Origin: Argyresthia goedartella
Lineage: Eukaryota; Arthropoda; Insecta; Lepidoptera; Argyresthiidae
DNA length: 64,000 bases
Direction: 5' to 3'
NCBI GenBank assembly: GCA_949825045.1
Contig: OX463818.1
Coordinates: 32,938,906 to 33,002,905 of the forward strand
Made by a program: the position numbers and the translations under genes. The notes beneath the pieces are model-generated. The model saw only the letters and a program-made list of their open reading frames with translations. It made no database searches and was not told where the DNA came from. Positions 12,255 through 22,060 of the stretch are shown one piece after another; position 1 is the first letter of the stretch, and each line of letters opens with the position of its first letter.

Positions 12255-12769
12255 GTTTCTGAACGGCCATTTTGAATTTGACGTTAGCTGCCAACCTAGC
12301 AGTTTTTTGACAACTGACAGACGAAAGCGCTCGCAATGTAAACGCGTTTTGGTTAGGGTATTGAAATTAAATCGCAGGCCATCTGGAATGTATTCGGGGT
12401 TCCCTCAGGATTGTCAATATAGCTGAGTGTGTTGTGGTTCCCCGAACCAGATAAAGTTCGCATTTTCGTGGCCGATTGGTTTTTACCACGTAACATAACC
12501 TGTGTTGGAACACTGTGCTCTTTGAAGCTGGCTCGCCAGTCATACCTGGTTGGCTGAAGAACCTGTCTACCAAGAAGAGCCTAGGGTGCACCCGGGCCTT
12601 GCGGAGAGACAGGAGGTTGACGGGACCGAAGCACAGACCAGGTTAGATCGACCCCAATTACTTCAGCTCGGTGAATCGCCGACGTTCACACTTCTTGGCA
12701 ACTGATCGTTACGCTACCTCGTAGCTGATGGGCCCCTACGAGGTCATTAGGTGCCGAGAAGCCTGAACA
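12255..12769 (+). repeat. 5' LTR of BEL/Pao, truncated at its start
   Basis: Matches 39006-39520 at an offset of 26,751 bp and ends gcctgaaca. The 3' LTR probably begins about 35 bp further upstream (38971), so this copy appears clipped where it meets the non-LTR element. Confidence 0.85.
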
Positions 12770-13300
12770 TTTTGGTAGCTAGAGCGTGGCTTCCTGAGAT
12801 TTGCAGCCGTCAAGGGCTCCAGGAAGGCACGATTTGGGACTATCAATCTGTAGGTATAGGCGGTTATTAGGTAACTTGGTTGTGTTCCTATATCCACATA
12901 GATTGGTAGTATTGTAAGCTATAGGTCTATTGCTGGTAGTAGATAGACAGATATTGCATTGAATTACCAGTTAGTCAATCTATTAGTGGTCTAGTAATGC
13001 TATTGAATGAATGTTTTGGTTAACATAGGTAGTTACATCTATTGATAGCAGGCTATTACATTGTTTTCAGTTATAGCAATTTATAACTTGAACTAATATT
13101 GACTATCTGTGTGTGTTATAATGATAAAGGGAAACTAAATTGAATTTACAGAATTTATATAGATATAAAACTCGGTTCCTATTGTTTAAGGAAAACAACA
13201 TTGTTTAAGTTGTGGTTTAGGGTTCCCTCGTTTGGGTTGTAGACTGGAGGGTCCAATAAAATTGAGTTACTGCAAATTGTGAGTAAGTATCGTTCCGATC
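12770..13300 (+). other. BEL/Pao leader with primer-binding site
   Basis: Three bases after the LTR comes TGGTAGCTAGAGCG (12773-12786), a plausible tRNA primer-binding site. The rest is a non-coding AT-rich leader up to the gag ATG. Confidence 0.6.
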
Positions 13301-15091
13301 ATGTCGTTATCTGAAATCCAGAAGGGTGTTTCTAAGGAACTCAGATGGTTTTCCTCCGCACACGGTCTGATAGACCGTTTAGATAGGCATGATGTGGTAT
13401 TGGAGCGGTCTATGGACGTTAAGGAACGTTACAATAGGGTGCTCGAATTGTCCGCGCAGGCGGAATCAGTTGATGGTTGCGCACCTGACAGGCTGTCACG
13501 GTTGATAGGGGATGTCGACCAATGTATGGAGATGGCAGCTGCTATCACGCAGAAGGCTGCGGACATACGTAGACAGCGCGAGTCCAGCCATGGTGGTGAC
13601 ATTGAAGCACCTCTGCCGCTTCAGGGTTCGGGGTCCAGGTTACCTGCCATAACTATGCCTACTTTTGACGGAGTGTCCGGTGAATGGATGAGCGTCATCA
13701 ATCTGTTAGACAGTTTGGTGCACATGCGATCGGACATTACCAAGTCTGTCAAGATGGCTCAGCTGGTGGCAGCATTGAGGGGTGAGCCTAGGGAGCTGGT
13801 CGCTCATTTGACAGTTACGGAGGGTAACTATGAAACGGCCAGGCAATTGTTGGTCAGACGTTACCATAACAAACGGAGGTTGGCCGATGCCCAACTGAAC
13901 CGTTTGTTTAGTATCCCGGTTGTGAACAAGGTCGGGGCCATACAGACGGAGGTTTTGAACCCATTGTTGTCCGTCACCAAGGCTCTAGAGAATCTTGGAC
14001 TTCCGGTTGGTGAATGGTCGTACCTACTGTTGTACATTGTACTTTCCCGCCTACCCGCTGACGTGCAGACTCGTTTCGAACAGTCTCACGGGAGGTCGGC
14101 CGAGGACCTGCCCGCCTTCTCCGACTTGGTCGGATTCTTGGAAGAGGAGGCTCGACGGACAGAGAATTTAGGGTTGACGGTCACCCATCCTTCGGAGCCA
14201 CAGAGAGCTGCCGGGAGCGCTGTGAGTAGGGGCCCTCCGACGAGGAAGGACCGCACCAACCGGCAGTCGTATGGGACTGTGAGCGGATTGACCCCACATG
14301 GTGAGACCTGCCCATGTTGTAGGCAGATTGGCCATGCTGTGGCCAATTGCAATAAGTTCGGGGAACTTAGGGTTCAGGGACGGCGCCGGATGGCCAAGCA
14401 GCGGAGCTGGTGTTTCCTGTGCCTCGGGCCACACATGGCTAGGGACTGCACGCGCACAAAAATGTGCGGATATTGTGGTGGGGCCCACAACAATCTGTTG
14501 TGCATGAACCGGTCCGGCCAACAGCCACCACAGGGCCGTACCCAGGGTGACACGGCATGGGGCCCTGAGAATTCGTTTGCGACTCGGAGCGCAACTCAGG
14601 GGCCAACGTCCCCACGTGCACAGGGCAGTACTAGGGTGCAGGGCCGCACTCAGGGTCATCACATGGGGGGCCCTGAGTTTTCAGTTGCGACTCAGCATCC
14701 GACTCAGCGGGCAATGGGGCCACAAGCACGCGGCCACCCAGGGGTGCAGGGCCGCACTCAGGGTCATCACTTGGGGGGCCCTGAGTTTTCGGTTGCGACT
14801 CAGCGGGACATTGGGTGTGTTGAGCAGGCCATAACGGGCGGGTGGCATGGGACACCTTCGAGCTGTGCGGGTGCGGTTCGGACGCCGCCTCAGTTGTCGC
14901 CCCGCTCGTCGCCTCGTCCTCGTCGGTCACATGTGATGTCCCCCCCGCTCATGGAGCGGCCACGGTTGAATTCACGCCCACCCCCCTTTACGGGGAATCG
15001 TAGGTTGGGAATGGAACCGGCGCGTGGGCCATTTGTACAATGGGACCCTCTGGCGTATAGCTGCATACCTGATCGGTTACAGGCACAGTAG
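13301..15091 (+). CDS. gag: BEL/Pao Gag
   Basis: 596 codons from ATG. The N-terminal half is helical and matches the Pao-type gag family (DUF1759-like): MSLSEIQKGVSKELRW, then AITMPTFDGVSGEWMSVINL and LVRRYHNKRRLADAQLNRLF. Three Cys-rich knuckles lie at about residues 335-400 (CPCCRQIGHAVANC, CFLCLGPHMARDC, CGYCGGAHNNLLC). The tail is Gly/Gln/Pro-rich with an internal duplication (VQGRTQGHH..GGPEFSVATQ twice). It would form the virus-like particle shell and bind RNA. It ends at TAG 15089-15091; a second in-frame TAG at 15110-15112 precedes pol, and only that second one is shared with copy 1. Confidence 0.9.
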   Translation: MSLSEIQKGVSKELRWFSSAHGLIDRLDRHDVVLERSMDVKERYNRVLELSAQAESVDGCAPDRLSRLIGDVDQCMEMAAAITQKAADIRRQRESSHGGDIEAPLPLQGSGSRLPAITMPTFDGVSGEWMSVINLLDSLVHMRSDITKSVKMAQLVAALRGEPRELVAHLTVTEGNYETARQLLVRRYHNKRRLADAQLNRLFSIPVVNKVGAIQTEVLNPLLSVTKALENLGLPVGEWSYLLLYIVLSRLPADVQTRFEQSHGRSAEDLPAFSDLVGFLEEEARRTENLGLTVTHPSEPQRAAGSAVSRGPPTRKDRTNRQSYGTVSGLTPHGETCPCCRQIGHAVANCNKFGELRVQGRRRMAKQRSWCFLCLGPHMARDCTRTKMCGYCGGAHNNLLCMNRSGQQPPQGRTQGDTAWGPENSFATRSATQGPTSPRAQGSTRVQGRTQGHHMGGPEFSVATQHPTQRAMGPQARGHPGVQGRTQGHHLGGPEFSVATQRDIGCVEQAITGGWHGTPSSCAGAVRTPPQLSPRSSPRPRRSHVMSPPLMERPRLNSRPPPFTGNRRLGMEPARGPFVQWDPLAYSCIPDRLQAQ

Positions 15092-15112
15092 GGCCCCGGG
15101 GGTCCTCGCTAG

Positions 15113-16680
15113 GAATTTGCGGCCCAACCATTGGTTGCCCCCAAACCGGAGACGGTGGTGTTACCGATCGCCTCTGTGCTTGTTTGGGATTTGGCGGGCA
15201 ACCCAACATACGTTCGCGCCCTATTAGATTCTGGAGCTCAGGGCTGCATTGTATCGAATGATTTAGCAAAATGGTTGGGCCTCAAGGTAAATAGGTATAA
15301 TAAATCAATACGGGGCGTGGGGAATGTTACGGTTACGAATGTAGTTGGTCAATCGGTGATCACGTTCTCTCCACGTTATGACATTTTGACAAAAACATCC
15401 GTGCAAGCTTTAGTAATGACGCATGTCATGGGCAGACACCCCTTGGTGAAGTTGAATCCGGCCGTTCGATTCCTGACATCAGGACTCAAGTTGGCGGATC
15501 CCGAATTTGACACTCCAGCCCCGGTCGACCTGCTACTGGGAGCAGACGTTCTGGGTAGGTTTCTGTTGTCGGATCGGCGAGTTCTTCAGCCGGACGGGTT
15601 GATTGCTGTGGATACTAAGTTTGGTCACGTGATCATGGGTCCGGCATTGCCAATGGTTAGGCCTGCCGAGTCAGATGGCATACTTATTGGCTCAGCGTTG
15701 TCAGACGCTATCCAACGTTTCTGGGAGATAGAGGAACCTCCCACCGTTCGTCGAGTCGACGCAGACGAAGAAGAGTGCGAGTTGTTTTACCAGAATAGTA
15801 CTGGTCGCCTTCGTTCTGGTCGTTTTGTAACTCGACTGCCTTTCAGGGCCGATCGACCGCCACTAGGAGAATCTAGGAAGATGGCTGAGACGAGATTGAT
15901 GTCGATGGAGCGTAGGATGACAAGGGACGCCGTATTTAAACAAAAATATGTTGATTTCATGAGGGAGTATGAGTCGTTAGGACACATGTCGGTATCGGGT
16001 GTGGACTGGAGATCTGAGGATCATTGTTTCCTTCCACACCATGCCGTCCTACGAACCCCTACCAGCAAGATTCGAGTTGTTTTTGATGGGTCAGCACCTA
16101 CCTCGAACGGGATGTCCCTGAATCAGTGTCTACATTCGGGACCCAAGTTGAGTCGTGATATTTCGGATATTCTCACGAGCTTTCGGAGGCACCAGATTGT
16201 ATTTGTCGTAGACATTCGGATGATGTTTAGGCAAACGGTAATTCATCCGGCTGACAGAAGGTATCAGTTGATACTTTGGCGTGAGTCCACGGCCGAGCCA
16301 GTCAAGGTCTATGAGTTAAACACGAACACGTATGGGTTACGGTCTAGCCCGTATTTGGCGATGCGTACCCTGCGGGAGTTGGCGTCGCGTGACCGTGTGA
16401 GCTATCCTAGAGCCGCCGCTATCCTGGAGCAAGATTTGTACGTCGATGACGTCTGCACAGGGGCAGCCAGTGTAGAGGAAGCTCTGGACCGACGTGACGA
16501 GCTCATTCAATTGCTGGAACGAGGCGGCTATGAACTACGTAAGTGGATGTCCAACTCCCCTGAGTTGATGGCTGGTCTCCCAGATGAGTTTCAACAAGAC
16601 CCGCACGTTTTTGAGAATCCTGACAACCCTAACATGTGGTCAGTACTTGGAATTCAGTACCGGCCCGTCCATGATGAGTT
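15113..16680 (+). pseudogene. pol: BEL/Pao Pol, first segment: protease and reverse transcriptase
   Basis: Same reading frame as gag, beyond the TAG at 15110-15112; no ATG is near, so expression would need readthrough. Retropepsin: LLDSGAQGCIVSNDLAKWLG with the catalytic DSG, then LLLGADVLGRF. RT: VVFDGSAPTSNGMSLNQCLH, DIRMMFRQTVIHP, and the active-site box LYVDDVCTG. The segment ends at the agtt target duplication (16677-16680), where the gypsy element begins. Pol resumes in phase at 21296. Confidence 0.9.
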
Positions 16681-16685
16681 TGTAG

Positions 16686-19600
16686 GGACATGCACCGAAA
16701 CCTACTGGTGCGAACATTTCAGTTAATTCAAAATCAAAAGTGAACAAACATTTGCGACGTGGAAATGTATCTTATAAACTATATGCGGCAAACGGTTCGG
16801 AGATACAAACCTACGGAACTGTGACTTTAGAATTAAATTTAAGATTAAGAAGAGCATTGAAATGGGTGTTTGTAATTGCCAATGTAAGCAAACCAATCTT
16901 GGGAGCAGATTTTTTAGAGCATTATAAGCTGTTAGTTGATGTAAGTGGGAAATGTTTGCGAGATAAAATTACGGACTTAAAAACAATAGGAATTCTGGTT
17001 GATGATGGGGCTACTACAGTGAGCACTTTCGATGGCGGAAACCCCTGTAGCGAAATTTTGGCTAGATACCCAGACATAACCAGGCCTTTTAACCTGAAAT
17101 ATGATACTAAACACGGGGTACACCATTACATTGATACAAAGGGCCCACCTGTTCATGCAAAGGCGAGACGTTTACCCCCAGATAGGTATGACAAGGTCAG
17201 GGAGGAATTTAGGAATATGCAAGAATTAGGTATTTGCCGTCCATCGAAGAGCGAATGGGCAAGCCCGCTTCACGTTGTGCCCAAGAAAGATGGGCAAATC
17301 CGACCCTGTGGTGACTACAGGCAGCTGAACGCGGCGACCAAGCCGGACCGTTACCCCATCCCAAGACTGCAGGACTTCACATATGGACTTTCAGGTAAGA
17401 AACTTTTTTCGCATATTGATGCAAATAAGGCTTTCCATAACATCCCAATCAATCCTCAGGACGTCGAAAAAACCGCAATAATTACCCCATTTGGGCTATT
17501 CGAGTTTCCCAGAATGACGTTTGGCCTATGTAACGCAGCCCAGACGTATCAAAGGTTCATGAACGACGTAGTATTAAAAGGCATAGAACAGATTAGGTGC
17601 GAGGCTACCAGGGAATCGAGTACCGAAAAATCGAACCTATTCTGTTATATTGATGACGTCATTATATCGAGTCATTGTGTGGAATGCCATAAGAAACACC
17701 TTGATGTGGTTTGCCAAAGGTATAGTGAGTGCGGGCTAACCATCAATATGGCAAAGTGTGAATTTGCAAAAGATAAAGTAGAATTCCTTGGTTATGAGGT
17801 ATCGGCGGAGGGTATCACACCCCTCCAAAGTAAAGTGGAGGCCATCATGAATTTTCCTCGTCCACAAACAGTAGAACAACTGAGAAGATTCTTAGGGATG
17901 ATTAATTTTTACAGATCTCATCTGCCCAGAGCCGTGGAACAACAGCAGGAACTGAACAAGTTTCTGCACAACACTAAGAAAAGAGATAAGACCAGAATAA
18001 CGTGGACGGAGGAGGCGAGTAAAGCATTTGAACAATGTAAGGTGAGCCTTAGAAATGCTATTACCCTAGCTCATCCATTGGAAGGCGTTCCTTTAGCACT
18101 GATGTCTGATGCGTCTGACTCGTGTATCGGCGGAGTACTACAGCAGTGGGATGGTAAGTCGTGGAGACCGTTAGGATTTTACTCAAAGAAACTTTCCGGT
18201 ACTCAGACTAAATATAGTACCTATGACAGGGAACTTTTAGCAATATACTTATCAATCGAACATTTCCAGAACATGATCGAAGGCCGACCATTAATAATCT
18301 TCACGGACCATAAGCCGCTATCATTCGCATTTACAAAGCCCGACAACGGCAAGGAATTAGCTAGAAGAATTAGACAATTAGCATACATAAGTGAGTTCTC
18401 AACAGATATACGACATATAAAAGGCGACCTAAACATTGTAGCTGACGCCTTGTCCCGTGTAGAAACAATAGAAGGTCCCACTGTGTTCGATTTCGCAGAC
18501 CTAGCAAGAGCGCAGGAAGCCGATACTCAGATTACATTACTGCTAAATGAAGCGAGCGATAAAAATAGTTATGAATTGAAACAATGTAGCATGCCCAACT
18601 CAGACAGCAAGATTTATTGTGAAGTAACTCAGAAAAATATTAGACCATACGTCCCGGAAAATATGAGGAAACAAGTTTTTGATGCGATTCATGGCATCAG
18701 CCACCCAGGTATTAGGACAACAAGGAGAATGGTAGCTAAGAGGTACTTTTGGCCAGGTATGAATAAGGATGTAGGCCTTTGGGCCAAAACTTGTATCGCC
18801 TGTCAGCGAGCCAAAGTAGTGCGTCATACCAGCTCCGGGATAGGACAATTTGAGAAGAAAGAACGTTTCGAACATATTCACGTCGATATAGTTGGCCCGC
18901 TACAGACAACTCAGGAAGGGTACAGGTATGTATTGACAGTTATAGACAGATTCACCAGGTGGCCTGAGGCTTTCCCACTGAAAACAATAACGGCAGATAT
19001 AGTTGCAAAAACGCTATACGAGGGCTGGATTTGTCGATTTGGAAATTGCAGGGTAATAACCACAGACAAAGGCCGGCAATTCGAGAGTGATTTGTTCACA
19101 AAACTGATGCATATGTTAGGGGTAAGTAGAATCAGAACAACCCCATACCACCCCGAGAGCAACGGCATGATAGAACGCTGGCACCGTAGCCTTAAGGCGG
19201 CGTTAATGGCAAGGTTATCGCAGACCTCGTGGGTGGACGAACTTCCAACGATCCTGCTTGGGTTGAGAACAGCCATTCGTAGTGATTCAGGGATAAGTGC
19301 CGCAGAACTGGTATATGGACAGACAATCACTTTACCAGGTGAAATGTATGTACAGAGTCCTCAGAGATCGTTAGATGAACATGAGTACTTGGAAACACTG
19401 CGTAAGTCAATTGCACAGAATAGGCCCCAGCCCAGTTCACACTCGAATTCTAGAACCGTGTTTGTTCATCCGGACCTGAAATTATGTGAGTATGTATTTA
19501 TTAGAAATGACGCCGTACGCAAGCCTTTACAGCCACCGTATGACGGACCGTACAAAATAGTAAGTAGAACAGACAAATATTATTCGATACAGTTGCCCAA

Positions 19601-19841
19601 CAGAATCACGCAAGTTTCTATAGACAGGCTTAAACCGGCGTATTTAATTAGGGAAGACGAAGATACATTAGGCAGAAACCCAAGGGTAGCATTGAGAGTT
19701 AGGGGACAAACAAACCAACAGACAATAGACATGCCACCCCCCTTTTCAAATTTCGAGCCAGCGGCAGATTTAGTACCCGCCAGCGAAAAGTGCACACGTA
19801 GCGGCCGCGTCGTCAAGCGACCCGTGCGCTTCATTAATTGA
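16686..19841 (+). CDS. pol: gypsy Pol: protease remnant, RT, RNase H, integrase
   Basis: One uninterrupted frame of over 1,000 codons. A residual retropepsin starts at the deletion junction with PTGANIS, so the catalytic Asp of DTG is lost, and continues to PILGADFLEHY. RT: RPCGDYRQLNAATKPDRYPI and the box FCYIDDVIISS near residue 320. RNase H: LMSDASDSCIGGVLQQW and IFTDHKPLSF. Integrase: HHCC zinc site (HGISHPG...CIACQRAK), DDE residues in HVDIVGPL, TTDKGRQF and ESNGMIERWH. The C-terminus has PPYDGPYKIV and RSGRVVKRPVRF. RT and integrase look intact and could act in trans; the element cannot move alone. Confidence 0.93.
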   Translation, partial: GHAPKPTGANISVNSKSKVNKHLRRGNVSYKLYAANGSEIQTYGTVTLELNLRLRRALKWVFVIANVSKPILGADFLEHYKLLVDVSGKCLRDKITDLKTIGILVDDGATTVSTFDGGNPCSEILARYPDITRPFNLKYDTKHGVHHYIDTKGPPVHAKARRLPPDRYDKVREEFRNMQELGICRPSKSEWASPLHVVPKKDGQIRPCGDYRQLNAATKPDRYPIPRLQDFTYGLSGKKLFSHIDANKAFHNIPINPQDVEKTAIITPFGLFEFPRMTFGLCNAAQTYQRFMNDVVLKGIEQIRCEATRESSTEKSNLFCYIDDVIISSHCVECHKKHLDVVCQRYSECGLTINMAKCEFAKDKVEFLGYEVSAEGITPLQSKVEAIMNFPRPQTVEQLRRFLGMINFYRSHLPRAVEQQQELNKFLHNTKKRDKTRITWTEEASKAFEQCKVSLRNAITLAHPLEGVPLALMSDASDSCIGGVLQQWDGKSWRPLGFYSKKLSGTQTKYSTYDRELLAIYLSIEHFQNMIEGRPLIIFTDHKPLSFAFTKPDNGKELARRIRQLAYISEFSTDIRHIKGDLNIVADALSRVETIEGPTVFDFADLARAQEADTQITLLLNEASDKNSYELKQCSMPNSDSKIYCEVTQKNIRPYVPENMRKQVFDAIHGISHPGIRTTRRMVAKRYFWPGMNKDVGLWAKTCIACQRAKVVRHTSSGIGQFEKKERFEHIHVDIVGPLQTTQEGYRYVLTVIDRFTRWPEAFPLKTITADIVAKTLYEGWICRFGNCRVITTDKGRQFESDLFTKLMHMLGVSRIRTTPYHPESNGMIERWHRSLKAALMARLSQTSWVDELPTILLGLRTAIRSDSGISAAELVYGQTITLPGEMYVQSPQRSLDEHEYLETLRKSIAQNRPQPSSHSNSRTVFVHPDLKLCEYVFIRNDAVRKPLQPPYDGPYKIVSRTDKYYSIQLPNRITQVSIDRLKPAYLIREDEDTLGRNPRVALRVRGQTNQQTIDMPPPFSNFEPAADLVPASEKCTRSGRVVKRPVRFIN

Positions 19842-20102
19842 GCACACGCAATAGGTATAAGTTTTGAATAGAAAATAATATAGTTTAAATACGGATTTTG
19901 TCAGATGTTAAATGACGGATGTTGTTGTAAGAAAAATGTTTACCTCAGCGGTCAGCACCATTAATTAGAATAGTCAATAGTTTAAATATAGCTGTGCGAG
20001 AGTAAATCGTCATTATTACCGCAATATTGATAAGAGTTACTTATCGGGCCCATAGCGCATCAATTGTATCGAGTTAACAAAATTGCTATTTTTTGGAACA
20101 CA

Positions 20103-20336
20103 ATGGGTGGAAATCAAAGCAAGCACGAGGAAATACTCATTGCGCAAAACGGAGCTAATAACGCGAGTCCGCGCATCACAGAGGTAGAAACAAAAGTTAA
20201 TAGTAATTTTGTGATGTTGATGGTGCTGACAGTGGCTGTAGTGCTTATGTATTTGTATGTGGCCTTCAGACTTTACAAGAATCATCTAAGAAAATTGTTT
20301 AGAAAGGACATGAATGCAGCATCCCAAAGTGTGTAG
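20103..20336 (+). CDS. small N-myristoylation-type single-pass membrane protein in the gypsy 3' region
   Basis: 77 codons from ATG at 20103 to TAG. Starts MGGNQSKHEE, matching the N-myristoylation pattern (Gly2, Ser6). A Ser/Asn/Glu-rich segment follows, then one strongly hydrophobic helix, FVMLMVLTVAVVLMYLYVAF, at about residues 36-55, and a basic tail (KNHLRKLFRK). This suggests a lipid-anchored membrane protein with a cytosolic basic end. It lies about 260 bp after pol, in the place where some gypsy elements carry a third ORF, but it is far too short for an envelope protein and has no signal peptide. The frame is open while surrounding DNA is not. Function unknown. Confidence 0.6.
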   Translation: MGGNQSKHEEILIAQNGANNASPRITEVETKVNSNFVMLMVLTVAVVLMYLYVAFRLYKNHLRKLFRKDMNAASQSV

Positions 20337-21101
20337 CGATTACGAAGTAGTCTCGTAAGTTTTTTTTTTCTATTGATTGTATTTGCAAAGTATTGTATTG
20401 TATTGTATTGCAATGTATTGAATTTCAAGTCGGGCATTGAAACACATGTACCGCATATGTATGTATCGTTGGCTTGGGGACACAAAAATGAATAGGTGTA
20501 CGTTTATTTTTGTGTCACACAAGTTAATATGGAATGTACTAAAGTATTTTATGTTAGACTTAAGTGGGTTATCCTCAGTTCAGTTTTGTATAACTACAGT
20601 ATTTCGTCCCAAGTAAGTTTGATAACGTATTGATTGATATACAACTTATGTGTAATTGTTGGAATGAGTATCAACGTAGGACTTTCGTGGGATTGTGTAC
20701 TTAGTATGACGCCAAGGAGGTACTCATTCCAACAAGTTTTAACTAACGTATTTAATTGCAAGTGTAATTTCTAATCTTTGAATTAGAAAGGAATACATGT
20801 AGACAATGTTTTGTTAAACGGATGTAGGCATAAGCATTGTTATAAATAACAAATGAAACACGATATATATTAACAGAAGGTATATTTCATCATTCAGAAT
20901 CAGAATACAGTTTTGCATTAGTGTTTATCATTGCAGCGTTGCTCAGAACTTAGAGTCAGCAGAATCATTACAGATAGTATCAGGTATTTTTGCATTGTAT
21001 TGGACGTTTCAAAGTACAGTCAGCCAAGAAAGTTTTTGCATAATGTTTTGTAATTGTCAAAAATTTCAAGTAAATTTTTTGTTTTTTAAGAGGGGGATGA
21101 G
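20337..21101 (+). other. gypsy 3' non-coding region
   Basis: Non-coding up to the polypurine tract at 21088-21101. Contains a (tattg)n microsatellite near 20391-20420 and a 15-bp perfect inverted repeat at 20656-20735. No gene recognised. Confidence 0.6.
20656..20735. repeat. 15-bp perfect inverted repeat with 50-nt loop
   Basis: Arms ttgttggaatgagta (20656-20670) and its exact complement (20721-20735). Could form an RNA stem-loop in the gypsy transcript. Confidence 0.8.
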
Positions 21102-21291
21102 TGTAGGGACATGCTTATGTCAGCAATATGTAACAGTGGTAGCGAGTGCGCTCTGCTTGCGAGTTAGTCGTTCCGTAATCGCGTTCTAAGTAACTTGTCT
21201 CTTCTGTGTTATCCCAGGTGTACCGTGTAAAGCTGAACTGTAATAAAGGATCTATACTAAAGACTAAGTGAATATTATTGACACTCCTAAA
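21102..21291 (+). repeat. gypsy 3' LTR
   Basis: 190 bp, begins tgtagggacatgc right after the polypurine tract; contains an aataaa polyadenylation signal near 21242. Ends cctaaa, followed by the agtt target duplication. Confidence 0.8.
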
Positions 21292-21295
21292 AGTT

Positions 21296-22060
21296 TACCT
21301 ATCGGGTGGTTTTAGAAACACCGAAGGCCTGGACGAAGCGGTCAGTACTGTCAACGATTGCGAGAACGTTCGACCCGAATGGATGGATTTCTCCAGTCAC
21401 CTTTGCTCTCAAATGTTTTATGCAAAGGCTATGGGCGGCTCAGTTGACCTGGGACACCCACCTCTCAGGTGATTTGTTGACTGATTGGACGCGAATGTTC
21501 ACCTCGCTATCGGACATAAATAAGGTATCGCTGAGAGGAAATTGGTCCCTGCTGGGGATTACAGGGCAACCCTTCACGGGTTTTGTGATGCCTCTGAACG
21601 AGGGTTTGCGGCAGCGGTTTATTTGCGAAACGTCACCTCCACCGGGGAGGTCGACGTGCGTTTGGTTTTGGCAAAAAGCAAGGTAGCGCCTATTCGGACA
21701 AGGATGACGATTCCAAAACTGGAACTGTCCGGGGCTGCTCTTTTGACCAAACTTTTGAATCACACTCTAACAGTGTTGCGTGGGTCAGTGGTTTTGGAGG
21801 ATACGGTGTACGCTTGGACGGACAGCCAGATTGTTTTGTGCTGGCTGAAGGCTTCGGTCCATAACTTAGAGGTTTTTGTTGCGAACCGTGTCTCCCAGAT
21901 TGTGTCGTCTGAGGTCCCACTGACCTGGAGACATGTACCAGGAGAATTGAACCCGTCTGATTGTGCATCCAGGGGATGTCGGGCTCCTGAACTCGTTAGA
22001 CACCATTTGTGGTGGGGACCACCCTGGCTTGCCAAGAGAGAATCGGACTGGCCCCACAGC
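21296..22060 (+). pseudogene. pol: BEL/Pao Pol, second segment: RT thumb and RNase H
   Basis: Resumes in phase with 15113-16680. Up to about 21540 it reads the Pao-type region KRSVLSTIARTFDPNGWISP. A one-base-type frameshift between about 21540 and 21575 then moves the RNase H into another frame: LHGFCDASERGFAAAVYLR, IPKLELSGAALL, YAWTDSQIVLCWL, and TWRHVPGELNPSDCASRG. It ends at the target duplication cacagc (22055-22060), where the Polinton begins. The apparent ORF extension to 22204 is only readthrough into the Polinton terminal repeat. Confidence 0.9.

Larger units (their letters stand above)
16681..21291 (+). mobile_element. Ty3/gypsy retrotransposon (CsRn1-like), 5'-deleted, inserted in BEL pol
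   Basis: Target duplication agtt at 16677-16680 and 21292-21295. The 3' LTR is 190 bp (21102-21291) after a polypurine tract aagagggggatgag. At the 5' side only the first 13 bases of the LTR (tgtagggacatgc) remain, then sequence jumps into the protease coding region: the rest of the 5' LTR, primer site and gag are gone. Contains a long pol frame and a small downstream ORF. The CsRn1 assignment rests on the protease style and the C-terminal end of pol, and is tentative. Confidence 0.85.

Noticed and set aside
12367..12591. 74-codon ORF in the BEL/Pao LTR, repeated at 39118-39342
   Set aside because: Lies wholly in LTR sequence, is short and antisense, and has no recognisable domain.
20103..20336. 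Gypsy envelope gene
   Set aside because: Far too short, no signal peptide, no cleavage site or fusion region.
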